Below, piece after piece: positions 46,370-53,619 of a DNA stretch of 62,601 bases. Numbering within the stretch: position 1 is the stretch's first letter; each line of letters begins with the position of its first letter. This DNA comes from an uncultured Eubacterium sp. (GTDB lineage: Bacteria > Bacillota > Clostridia > Peptostreptococcales > Anaerovoracaceae), in assembly GCA_937900695.1 (NCBI GenBank), contig CALCFD010000038.1, positions 1 through 62,601 on the forward strand. The letters are read 5' to 3'. The notes under the pieces were generated by a model that was not told the DNA's origin, ran no database searches, and saw only the letters and a list, made by a program, of their open reading frames with translations. A program made the position numbers and the translations under genes.

Positions 46370-46645
46370 TTAACCTTTTAAAAGCTCCTCTAAATTCAAT
46401 TCTTTTCCACTCAAATTATCAAAATCAATATTCAATGCTGCAATTTTCTCTTGTTCGTGTCTATCCACATAAGAGCAATTTGCATTTATATACTCAAGCA
46501 GACCCAAGTTTTCACTTTTAATAATCACTTTCAAAGCCGCATCTCTTAAAAATTCTGAAAAAGACATACCACATTTTTTTGCGTATCTATTAATAGTTTC
46601 ATATTCTGTAACTGGCAAAATAATATTTTTTCTAATTGTGGTCAT
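46370..46645 (-). CDS. Ribbon-helix-helix protein, antitoxin-like
   Basis: From MTTIRKNIILPVTEYE the first strand and helix resemble the ribbon-helix-helix fold, followed by INRYAKKCGMSFSEFLRDAALKVI, the usual DUF6290/CopG pattern. The remaining 45 residues look like a toxin-binding tail. I start at 46645 behind AGAGGATACT. No toxin-sized gene is next to it, so it is an orphan or acts as a plain regulator. Confidence 0.65.
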   Translation of the reverse strand: MTTIRKNIILPVTEYETINRYAKKCGMSFSEFLRDAALKVIIKSENLGLLEYINANCSYVDRHEQEKIAALNIDFDNLSGKELNLEELLKG

Positions 46646-46856
46646 AGTATCCTCTCCCTCTCTTAGTCTATTTAATTTTTCTATGTATAATTCTAACATA
46701 GAAAAATTTATTATGTTAAGGCACTGTAAAACTCTCATTAAGTTGTGTTAAGTTTTAGCTATTGGTCTTGCTATTTATTTTTTATAGTGTATATTAAAAT
46801 TGTAATAAGAAAGAAAGTTTAATATAGATACAAGATAAATGAAAGGAAGTGATATA

Positions 46857-47327
46857 TTGAAAAAAGTAATGAATGCACAAAAACACATAGCTTTAGTAGC
46901 CCATGATAATAAAAAAGAAGAACTAGTAAATTGGTGCTACGAAAATAAAGAAATTTTAAAAGGACATTTTTTATGCGGAACTGGCACAACTGCTAGACTA
47001 GTCGCAAAAGCAACAGGTCTACCAGTAACAGCATATAAATCCGGTCCACTAGGTGGCGACCAACAGGTTGGAGCTCGCATAACTGATGGTGAAATTGATA
47101 TGCTAATCTTTTTCTCAGATCCACTAGAAGCACAACCTCATGATCCAGATATCAAAGCACTTCTAAGAATATCAACTCTATATGATATTCCGCTAGCTAA
47201 CAACAAAGCTACTGCTGACTTTATTCTTACATCAAAGTTTATGGATACAGAATACACACACAACATTGTTGATAGCACACAGATAGCAGAAGAAAGAGCC
47301 CAGGATTTGTCAAAACTAACTGACTAA
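46857..47327 (+). CDS. mgsA: Methylglyoxal synthase
   Basis: It converts dihydroxyacetone phosphate to methylglyoxal, a bypass of glycolysis when phosphate is limiting. HIALVAHDNKKEELVNW, FLCGTGTTARLVAKATGL, YKSGPLGGDQQVGARI and IDMLIFFSDPLEAQPHDPD include the catalytic Asp and substrate residues. The likely start is TTG at 46857, seven bases after AAAGGAAG. An ATG at 46839 has no binding site because that sequence lies inside its own codons. Confidence 0.93.
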   Translation: MKKVMNAQKHIALVAHDNKKEELVNWCYENKEILKGHFLCGTGTTARLVAKATGLPVTAYKSGPLGGDQQVGARITDGEIDMLIFFSDPLEAQPHDPDIKALLRISTLYDIPLANNKATADFILTSKFMDTEYTHNIVDSTQIAEERAQDLSKLTD

Positions 47328-47370
47328 TCTCTCGGCTCTTTTTATTTGCCTTTTTTAATTTATTCAAAAA

Positions 47371-49248
47371 TTACCATTCGTCATCGTCTACGCCTCCAAA
47401 AGGATTAAATAGAAACTCCATACGCTCATTATAATCATAAGGATTCTCTCCATTTGCAAGCATCATACCATCAATAAATTCTTCCTCTCTAAGAACTTCC
47501 TCGTCGTAATCATAAGCACTTGAGCCTCCAACACTTGCCAAATATGCATAATCCTCTGCATCCTCTATAGCTTCCAGTAAATCGTCCTTATCAAAATCAG
47601 AGTCAAAATCGAAATCAATATCAAGATTAGTATCAAACTCAAACTCATTTTCCTCATCGTCTTCATCTGTCTCGTCATCTTCGTCGTAATCCACCGTATA
47701 TTGGTCAGCACCATAATCGGTGTTTATGTCAAAATCAAAGTTAAATCCATATTCATACTCAGTATCAGAATCAAATTCATACTCCTGCTCATACTCTGAA
47801 CTTTCTGCGACACTTTGCACTTCTTGAATATCAGAGCCACCCGCTTCTTCAATGCACATCATAACTTGATCCTCATCATAAGGATCTACCCCTTTAGCAA
47901 CCAGCCAATCATAAAGCTGCCCTTCAATGCCCTTTTTCTTTTTGTCTATTTCAGTCAAATCGTAATAAATATAGGCAAATTCATCTTCAATTTCCTCGTC
48001 ACCGCAATATTTCAAATATTCCACAGCCTCCTTGTGATTGTAAGGGTCAACACCCTTGTAAGCAAGCCATTCATTAAGATCCACCGGCAGCTGGGATAAA
48101 GCCTTTTTAAGGGCTAGCTGTGATATAAAATCAAAGCTTTCCGCCTTAGATAATTTCCCGAAGAATGATTTTGTTTTCTTTTCACAGTTCATGAATTTTT
48201 CGTTATTTAGGACCATGGCAAAGTACTCTGCAAAAGTTTTGCTTGGACAATTTTTGTAAATTTCAATAATAAAACTACTTGCGACAGTTTCAAAAGTCTC
48301 AAATATATTGCTCTTTAAGTAATCATTTTCACTCAAAAACCTATCAGCCTTATCAATTCCCTGTTTTTTAAGGTACTCTTCAAAAGATCCTACCAACAGC
48401 TGTCCTAATAGCTCATCCTGATTATCTGCTGCAATATCAAACATTTCTTCCAAAGAATTGGCTAATACATCCTCATCAAGATTAGCTAATTCGCTTAACA
48501 ATTTCTCAAACGCCTTTAAATCACACTTTTGATATTCCCCATTTTCAAGAAGAGGTAATGCTTTTTCATAACTGAACATAAGTCTTTCAACTTTTTTCTT
48601 AATATTACCACTGTATGTAGTATCATAGTCTAAAAGTACCAACGCCAAAACAGCACCATAGTCTTTGCCTATAGTCGCTGCTATTCTCATAAGGAATGGC
48701 GCAAATTTTTCATTTATTTTCTTTTGTGATGTCAAAATCCCCAGTTCCACTACAAGTTCTTTGAAATTTTTAGTCTCTAGCTTGTTTTCTGCCATAATCT
48801 CCATGTAAGATGCCGCTTCTTTTGTGAAACCATTTTGGGCAAGAGACGCTATAAAGTCAGAGCAAACCACGTGACGAGTTTTTTTGAAAATACACTCTTT
48901 TAACTGGAGGTTTCCTTCTAAAATGTTATAAAGAGCAATGTGGCCTTTTTCATTTAGGAGTTTTTTCAATGGCTTTTCTATCAAGTAGCTCTCCATTTGC
49001 GGCTGATCTTTGCCTTCTTTAAAATACTCTTCAAGTTTATCACACCACTGTTGCAATTTATCGCCTTTTTTATACTGGCCAGTAAATGTAAATTCCGTCA
49101 TGTCTAGGATATTTTTGATTTTTTCCTTTTCTTCATCTAAGCTGGCGCCACAACCTTCACAAATGGCGTTAGCATATAGGTTTTGTCTGCCGCAGAATGG
49201 ACATGGTATGTTTTCTTTATATATATCGAACTTTATTTCGTTAATCAT
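47371..49248 (-). CDS. Large acidic protein with an N-terminal zinc ribbon
   Basis: After the start (49248, GGAGGAAAAGGCG upstream) a zinc ribbon CPFCGRQNLYANAICEGCG occupies residues 13-31. A long alpha-helical region of repeat type spans about 40-400. The last third is rich in D, E and Y. It has three related segments, each ending in a DPY/NPY motif: EWLAYKGVDPYNHKEAVEYL, DWLVAKGVDPYDEDQVMMCI and GMMLANGENPYDYNERMEFL. No membrane segment is seen. I do not recognise the family; a scaffold or protein-binding role is only a guess. It is monocistronic. Confidence 0.75.
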   Translation of the reverse strand: MINEIKFDIYKENIPCPFCGRQNLYANAICEGCGASLDEEKEKIKNILDMTEFTFTGQYKKGDKLQQWCDKLEEYFKEGKDQPQMESYLIEKPLKKLLNEKGHIALYNILEGNLQLKECIFKKTRHVVCSDFIASLAQNGFTKEAASYMEIMAENKLETKNFKELVVELGILTSQKKINEKFAPFLMRIAATIGKDYGAVLALVLLDYDTTYSGNIKKKVERLMFSYEKALPLLENGEYQKCDLKAFEKLLSELANLDEDVLANSLEEMFDIAADNQDELLGQLLVGSFEEYLKKQGIDKADRFLSENDYLKSNIFETFETVASSFIIEIYKNCPSKTFAEYFAMVLNNEKFMNCEKKTKSFFGKLSKAESFDFISQLALKKALSQLPVDLNEWLAYKGVDPYNHKEAVEYLKYCGDEEIEDEFAYIYYDLTEIDKKKKGIEGQLYDWLVAKGVDPYDEDQVMMCIEEAGGSDIQEVQSVAESSEYEQEYEFDSDTEYEYGFNFDFDINTDYGADQYTVDYDEDDETDEDDEENEFEFDTNLDIDFDFDSDFDKDDLLEAIEDAEDYAYLASVGGSSAYDYDEEVLREEEFIDGMMLANGENPYDYNERMEFLFNPFGGVDDDEW

Positions 49249-49393
49249 CGCCTTTTCCTCCATCTTCTTAAGTATATAATATCCCATTTTCTCTTAAGTG
49301 TATATGATATTTTCAGCAGCTTTATCTGTGAGGCATAAAACTTTACCTTATCTTTAAATTTTATTGTATTTCTTTATTTAGATATTTTTTTCG

Positions 49394-49422
49394 TTGAGTA
49401 TTAATACGATTTGTGTTATATT
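49394..49422 (+). promoter_or_regulatory. Promoter of tRNA-Ser
   Basis: TTGAGT (49394-49399), a 17-base spacer and TATATT (49417-49422) lie 22 bases before the tRNA. Confidence 0.7.
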
Positions 49423-49444
49423 AATATATAGCTGTTAAATATTT

Positions 49445-49532
49445 GGAGGATTGACCGAGTGGCTAAGGAGCTCCCCTGGAAAGGGAGTAAGGTGTAACAG
49501 CCCCGTGGGTTCGAGTCCCATGTCCTCCGCCA
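49445..49532 (+). tRNA. tRNA-Ser (anticodon GGA)
   Basis: The gene has an 88-base class II cloverleaf. The acceptor is GGAGGAT/GTCCTCC with discriminator G and an encoded CCA. The anticodon stem is CTCCC/GGGAG with loop CTGGAAA, and the long variable arm is GTAAGGTGTAACAGCCCC. The T-loop is TTCGAGT. It forms the boundary with the prophage and is a likely attachment site. Confidence 0.95.
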
Positions 49533-49534
49533 TT

Positions 49535-49560
49535 AAACCGTTGAATTTTCAACGGTTTTT
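49535..49560 (+). terminator. Terminator of tRNA-Ser
   Basis: AAACCGTTGAA pairs perfectly with TTCAACGGTTT around TT, followed by more Ts, just after the CCA end. Confidence 0.88.
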
Positions 49561-49577
49561 CTTATATAGTTACTCTT

Positions 49578-49598
49578 TTGCCGGCAATTTGCCGGCAA
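49578..49598. repeat. Twin 10-bp palindromes beside the tRNA-Ser gene
   Basis: TTGCCGGCAA occurs twice with one base between. It is very GC-rich for this neighbourhood. It lies between the tRNA 3' end and the first prophage gene, where phage arm-type or excision-protein sites would be expected. The function is inferred. Confidence 0.6.
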
Positions 49599-49634
49599 TT
49601 ACAATTTATTTTTATTTTTATCATATTTAATATA

Positions 49635-49662
49635 ATAAAAAAGGCCCACCATTAGATGAGCC
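49635..49662 (-). terminator. Terminator after the prophage lysis genes
   Basis: GGCTCA pairs with TGGGCC around an 8-base loop and is followed by T6 on the minus strand, immediately past the endolysin stop. Confidence 0.65.
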
Positions 49663-49668
49663 AAATCA

Positions 49669-50535
49669 TTATAGATGTTTATTCAAATAATCCTGCCAAG
49701 CCTTAACAGTAGACTTGCCCATTACTCCGTCAACTGTTAGCTTATAGCCTTTCTTTTTAAGGAACTTCTGTAGCGCTACTACTGTTCCCTTGCCAGCTAT
49801 TCCATCTGCCTTAACTCCAACTAGCCTCTGCAATGCCTTAATCATTGTAGAGCCTTTAGCTTTAGAGCTGAAATGCCATCCGCTTGTAGCATTTGGTAGA
49901 TACTTCTTATTAGGGCTGTACTGACCGTCAACCTCTCCATCTACTGGAGTTCCTAAGAACTTCTGAGTTGCTTTGGTGCAATCAACACCCCAATATCCAT
50001 CCTCTTCAATAGTAGGCTTTGATGGTTTTGTTGGTTTAGATGAGACTGTTCCTCTCATCTCAGTCTTAATCATATCAAGGAACCTCTGCCATCCTCTCGA
50101 CATGGTTCTCTTTGGGCAGTTCTTGCCACTCCAATCTTTATGTCTTTTAACTCGGTCAATGCCCCATCCTCTTGACTTAAGCTCCTTAGCTATCCACTTC
50201 GCAGCATTCTTTTCTGCTTTATCGAACCTAGCTCCACCGCTCTTAGAGTAGCATATCTCTACTCCAATAGATAAGCGGTTACCGTTACCGCTACCACCGT
50301 CTCCGGCATGCCATGCGTTCCTGTTAAGAGGCACTCCATAGACTACCTCCTTATCGTCAATAGCTACATGGAAGGAAGTCTGTAGGTTATTTCTTCTCAT
50401 ATAAGCTACTTCGTTTTCTGCTGATGCGTCGTTATCGGTATTATGGACTGTTATATATTTAGGTTTCATCTTATAGGGGCATTTGATTTTATATTTCGAC
50501 TTATCTACATAGTTTTTAACTACTTTATATACCAT
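49669..50535 (-). CDS. Phage endolysin: N-acetylmuramoyl-L-alanine amidase
   Basis: The N-terminal half is an Amidase_2 (T7-lysozyme-like) zinc domain: YITVHNTDNDASAENE with a zinc His, SFHVAIDDKEVVYGV, NAWHAGDGGSGNGN and RHKDWSGKNCPKR. The C-terminal half has two peptidoglycan-binding-type repeats (IKALQRLVGVKADGIAGKGT and LQKFLKKKGYKLTVDGVMGK). It cuts the cell wall at the end of the lytic cycle. It is the last late gene and follows the coiled-coil protein and holin. Confidence 0.92.
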   Translation of the reverse strand: MVYKVVKNYVDKSKYKIKCPYKMKPKYITVHNTDNDASAENEVAYMRRNNLQTSFHVAIDDKEVVYGVPLNRNAWHAGDGGSGNGNRLSIGVEICYSKSGGARFDKAEKNAAKWIAKELKSRGWGIDRVKRHKDWSGKNCPKRTMSRGWQRFLDMIKTEMRGTVSSKPTKPSKPTIEEDGYWGVDCTKATQKFLGTPVDGEVDGQYSPNKKYLPNATSGWHFSSKAKGSTMIKALQRLVGVKADGIAGKGTVVALQKFLKKKGYKLTVDGVMGKSTVKAWQDYLNKHL

Positions 50536-50537
50536 AG

Positions 50538-51095
50538 CTATTCCTCCTCTCTGTCAGGTATTTTCTTGATTATCTTCCAATCATACATTTCCTTTTGTAC
50601 TACTGAATGAATAAAGCTGTTGGTACCTCCGTGTCTCTCATAATCTTCAATTAATTCTTTGAGCGTTTCAAACTGCATGTCAGTTATCATCTTAGCTTCA
50701 TTGCATTCCCGATATATTCTTTCGATTTTATCCTTTATATCGGTTCTCTTAGAGGCCTCAGCCCTTTCCTGCATGACATCAAGGGTGGCTATAATCGACT
50801 TAACATCATCTTTGACCTCTCCGAGATCATCATACATTTTAGCTCTAATCTCAATGGACTGCTGTCTTGCCTTAGTCATTGTTTCTTCAAGAGAATCAAT
50901 TTTCTTTTGGTTCTTGGATATCAACGTAACAGTATTTTCTTCGAAATTCTTTTTCTTTCTCCACGCGTCAAATACTTCTTTAATCTTATCTCTTTGGGTA
51001 ACTATTATCGCTACTAGCGCAATAAAAAGAGCCGACGTAACTACTACATCGACTAGCTTTACTGCATTTAAGAGCTCAAATAAATTTTTACTCAT
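50538..51095 (-). CDS. Phage membrane protein with a long coiled coil
   Basis: One membrane segment (about residues 15-33) is followed by a charged helical stretch (about 40-150) with heptad-like spacing. It contains KKIDSLEETMTKARQQSIEI, and the C-terminus is soluble. It lies between holin and endolysin, overlapping the holin end by eight bases. Position and form suggest a lysis accessory or a holin partner, but I know no proven function for such proteins. Confidence 0.7.
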   Translation of the reverse strand: MSKNLFELLNAVKLVDVVVTSALFIALVAIIVTQRDKIKEVFDAWRKKKNFEENTVTLISKNQKKIDSLEETMTKARQQSIEIRAKMYDDLGEVKDDVKSIIATLDVMQERAEASKRTDIKDKIERIYRECNEAKMITDMQFETLKELIEDYERHGGTNSFIHSVVQKEMYDWKIIKKIPDREEE

Positions 51096-51297
51096 CTTCT
51101 AATTCCTTATTATATTTATTATTGCTAATCTTAAGAATTGCTCCTAATAAAGTATCTACAGCTAATATTGTAGCTGGAAGCTCTGCTTCATAAGGGAGCC
51201 CCCAAATTTGAGCAATCGCCGCATAAAATGCACCTAACGCTGGAAGCACTATTTGCGCTACCCAAACTAAAATGTCATATGTTTTGTTTGTCATCAT
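51088..51297 (-). CDS. Phage holin, Dp-1-like
   Basis: The 69-residue protein starts MMTNKTYDILVWVAQIVLPALGA and continues IAQIWGLPY. Two hydrophobic segments (10-30 and 40-57) are separated by a GLPYEAELP turn and end in a charged tail. This is the pattern of the Dp-1-type holin family. It forms the membrane lesion that lets the endolysin out. AAGGAG precedes the start. Confidence 0.85.
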   Translation of the reverse strand: MMTNKTYDILVWVAQIVLPALGAFYAAIAQIWGLPYEAELPATILAVDTLLGAILKISNNKYNKELEDE

Positions 51298-51312
51298 ATT
51301 TTGTTCTCCTTT

Positions 51313-51690
51313 CTATTTCCAAGTTCCCCACATATTAATATTAAATGTACAACTTTTTTCGCCTGAAGTATTACAACCCACTTTGAGAGTAATGGCATCA
51401 GGATTGAATACTGCATATCTAACTTCCGTATCCCATGAAGTTCTTGCCGATACTGTTCCAGAATACACAGTTTTAAACATATTACTAGGCATAGAAATTG
51501 TTATTACATCACTATTAGCTCCACCAAAATTTATGCCACTTGTCACATGGAAGTTTACCTTTTGAACATAAAATCCGTGCAACTCAATAGTCCCATCGGA
51601 GTATTTGGTGTACCAAAAGTTATCTATTTTGCCTTGTTCTACAATAATTTTTGCTTTCTTGCATATGAATTGAAGTATTCTATCTAACAT
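51313..51690 (-). CDS. Small phage tip/fibre-associated protein (third of three)
   Basis: It begins MLDRILQFICKKAKI, the same short amphipathic leader as the next two upstream proteins. A beta-rich domain follows (NFWYTKYSDGTIELHGFY...), ending CTFNINMWGTWK, of the kind found in receptor-contacting tail proteins. It has 125 residues. Its start overlaps the stop of the gene above, and AAAGGGGTG is the binding site. Its place before the holin suits host recognition. Confidence 0.65.
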   Translation of the reverse strand: MLDRILQFICKKAKIIVEQGKIDNFWYTKYSDGTIELHGFYVQKVNFHVTSGINFGGANSDVITISMPSNMFKTVYSGTVSARTSWDTEVRYAVFNPDAITLKVGCNTSGEKSCTFNINMWGTWK

Positions 51691-52115
51691 AGTATCACCC
51701 CTTTCTTATCGGGTAATACTATAAAGGTAACATCAGTTATCCCCCCCACTTTGATTTTATAAATTAAAACAGCGTCTGCTCCATAAGACGGCTCCATATC
51801 GAAATTTCCGAGAGTGATCACTCCTTCTGTTTTAATATTCGCAGTACAAGAGCGCATATTGCCACTTGACGGGCAGAACTGTCCTCTGTTTACATATTCA
51901 TCGCCTTCGGGCATAAAGCCAGTAGGAATATTAGCAATTGCCTCATAACCTACCGGTCTTGTATTTTTTCTTGCATCTACTACTTCTGCAATTCCTAACT
52001 GTCCTATCTTAAAGAAATTGACATATCCGTTATACCAACCATTTCCATTTAGATTTACTTTTTGATAATCAACCTTTAAATCATTGCCAATAAACTGAAG
52101 CATCTTATCTAACAT
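51684..52115 (-). CDS. Small phage tip/fibre-associated protein (second of three)
   Basis: It starts MLDKMLQFIGNDLKV with the shared leader, then a beta-rich domain with NGNGWYNGYVNFFKIGQLG. The 143-residue chain ends after a coding G7 tract (complement of C7 at 51741-51747) in GGITDVTFIVLP. GGAGGTGG precedes the start. The body is not obviously homologous to its two neighbours. Confidence 0.65.
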   Translation of the reverse strand: MLDKMLQFIGNDLKVDYQKVNLNGNGWYNGYVNFFKIGQLGIAEVVDARKNTRPVGYEAIANIPTGFMPEGDEYVNRGQFCPSSGNMRSCTANIKTEGVITLGNFDMEPSYGADAVLIYKIKVGGITDVTFIVLPDKKGVILC

Positions 52116-52147
52116 GCTACCACCTCCAATCTTGAAGGCGTAGCAGT

Positions 52148-52528
52148 CTAGTTACTGCCCCCCCCCAATCGGTCAAATGGAAATTCAAATACCTCTATTC
52201 TACTAACACTATCAACATGGTCTATTCTATAATCGACTCCTTTTATCATAGGTGCCATTAGGGTTGCGTTTTCGCCCGCTGTTGATATAAGATTTACGAT
52301 ATTACTCTCCCCTATACTCGTTCCTTTAGTGTAGATATAGCAAGCTGATGGATAAGCGGATGGTATCAATCTGAATATAACCATCCCATCATAGGTTGGA
52401 ACATAGCTTCCGCCAACTACAGCATTCCATTCATGTAGCTTGAATTTTGACTTATCATAGCTTATAGGTTTACTGAGTTTGGTTCCTATCCAGTTCATTA
52501 ATTTATCTAATATTTTATTCTCTGTCAT
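52148..52528 (-). CDS. Small phage tip/fibre-associated protein (first of three)
   Basis: The shared leader is here KILDKLMNWIGTKLSK after four residues. The body (about residues 22-120) is beta-rich. Four codons from the stop lies a G9 tract (C9 at 52158-52166) that encodes the end, LGGGSN. The ORF overlaps the upstream fibre gene by four bases, so it is translationally coupled. It has 126 residues. Confidence 0.65.
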   Translation of the reverse strand: MTENKILDKLMNWIGTKLSKPISYDKSKFKLHEWNAVVGGSYVPTYDGMVIFRLIPSAYPSACYIYTKGTSIGESNIVNLISTAGENATLMAPMIKGVDYRIDHVDSVSRIEVFEFPFDRLGGGSN

Positions 52529-53604
52529 ATTCCTCTCCTTCCCCCATTCGGGTCGAAGCCTAGTGATTTGAACAAGTCTATCGTTTCTTGGCTGATTTTA
52601 AGTGGATTAGGATGTTCTTGAACCCTCTGCCATGTATAATCGGACAATTTTCCAATCTTGCAATCCCATCCGTTTCTCCATAATGACATATCCGTTTTTA
52701 TGAAATAAACAACAAAATCCCTTATAGTTATCATTGGTATTTGCCAAGTAGTGCTATCATCTCCAATTGCTATAATTGCTTTTTCTTTATTAGCTGTATA
52801 ACCAAATCTAACTGTCAAATCATCCTTATCTGTTTTAGCCATGCCACTAGCTTCTGCTCTTGTTTCATTAGTCCATGTTCCACCATTAGCCGTATATAAT
52901 TGACCAACAATTGAATATCGAACTAAATCGTCATCAGTATTATTACTAATTACTATATCAAAGCTAATAATTCCACCATTAAATCCAACTGGAAGCTCAA
53001 TTATAAGTGGTCCATTAGTAGCTCCAATATTTAAAAACTTTTGCATTGCTACTGGTATTACTGTCGAGCCATTAGCTGTTTTTATAACATTAGCTATTGG
53101 CTGTGAATCAATATTGCTGATGTCTCCTGGCTCACCTTTCAATTCTCCATTATCAAGCTTTTGTTGTACTGTATCTGCAATTTTCTGTGCATTGGTTGCA
53201 GCAGTATCTGCTTTAGTTGCAGAAGAGTTTGCTTTTGAAGTAGCTGTATTAGCACTTAAAGTAGCTGCATTAGCATTAGCTGTTGCCGTGTCTGCTTTAG
53301 TTGCAGATGCATTAGCTTTTTTAGTTGCATCATTTGCTTTAGTAGTAGCTGCATTGGCATTAGCTGTTGCCTTATTAACTTCTGTTGTTAGTTCTGTTAC
53401 GATTTCATTTGTTGCATTATCAATATTTTCTTGCATATCTTCATAGGTAGCCATTCTCTTGACAATACCATTACCATAACCTAAATAGGTCGACTTACCA
53501 TCTTGAGAATTAGGATCACCCTCTAAAACCGTTGCCCATTCGCCTGGTTGAAGCTTGTTTGGGTTGAAATCCTTAAAAGCTCCCCTTCTATTTTGAATTG
53601 CCAT
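52525..53604 (-). CDS. Phage tail fibre / upper baseplate protein with coiled-coil stalk
   Basis: The N-terminus (residues 1-60: FKDFNPNKLQPGEWATVLEG) is typical of phage baseplate attachment modules. Residues 70-150 form an alanine-rich coiled coil with repeated TAxANAATxxA heptads, which points to a trimeric stalk. A short collagen-like GEPG follows, then a beta-rich head of about 190 residues. It probably projects the tip proteins encoded just downstream. AAGGAG precedes the start. Confidence 0.8.
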   Translation of the reverse strand: MAIQNRRGAFKDFNPNKLQPGEWATVLEGDPNSQDGKSTYLGYGNGIVKRMATYEDMQENIDNATNEIVTELTTEVNKATANANAATTKANDATKKANASATKADTATANANAATLSANTATSKANSSATKADTAATNAQKIADTVQQKLDNGELKGEPGDISNIDSQPIANVIKTANGSTVIPVAMQKFLNIGATNGPLIIELPVGFNGGIISFDIVISNNTDDDLVRYSIVGQLYTANGGTWTNETRAEASGMAKTDKDDLTVRFGYTANKEKAIIAIGDDSTTWQIPMITIRDFVVYFIKTDMSLWRNGWDCKIGKLSDYTWQRVQEHPNPLKISQETIDLFKSLGFDPNGGRRGI

Positions 53605-53619
53605 CTTTAATCATCTCCT

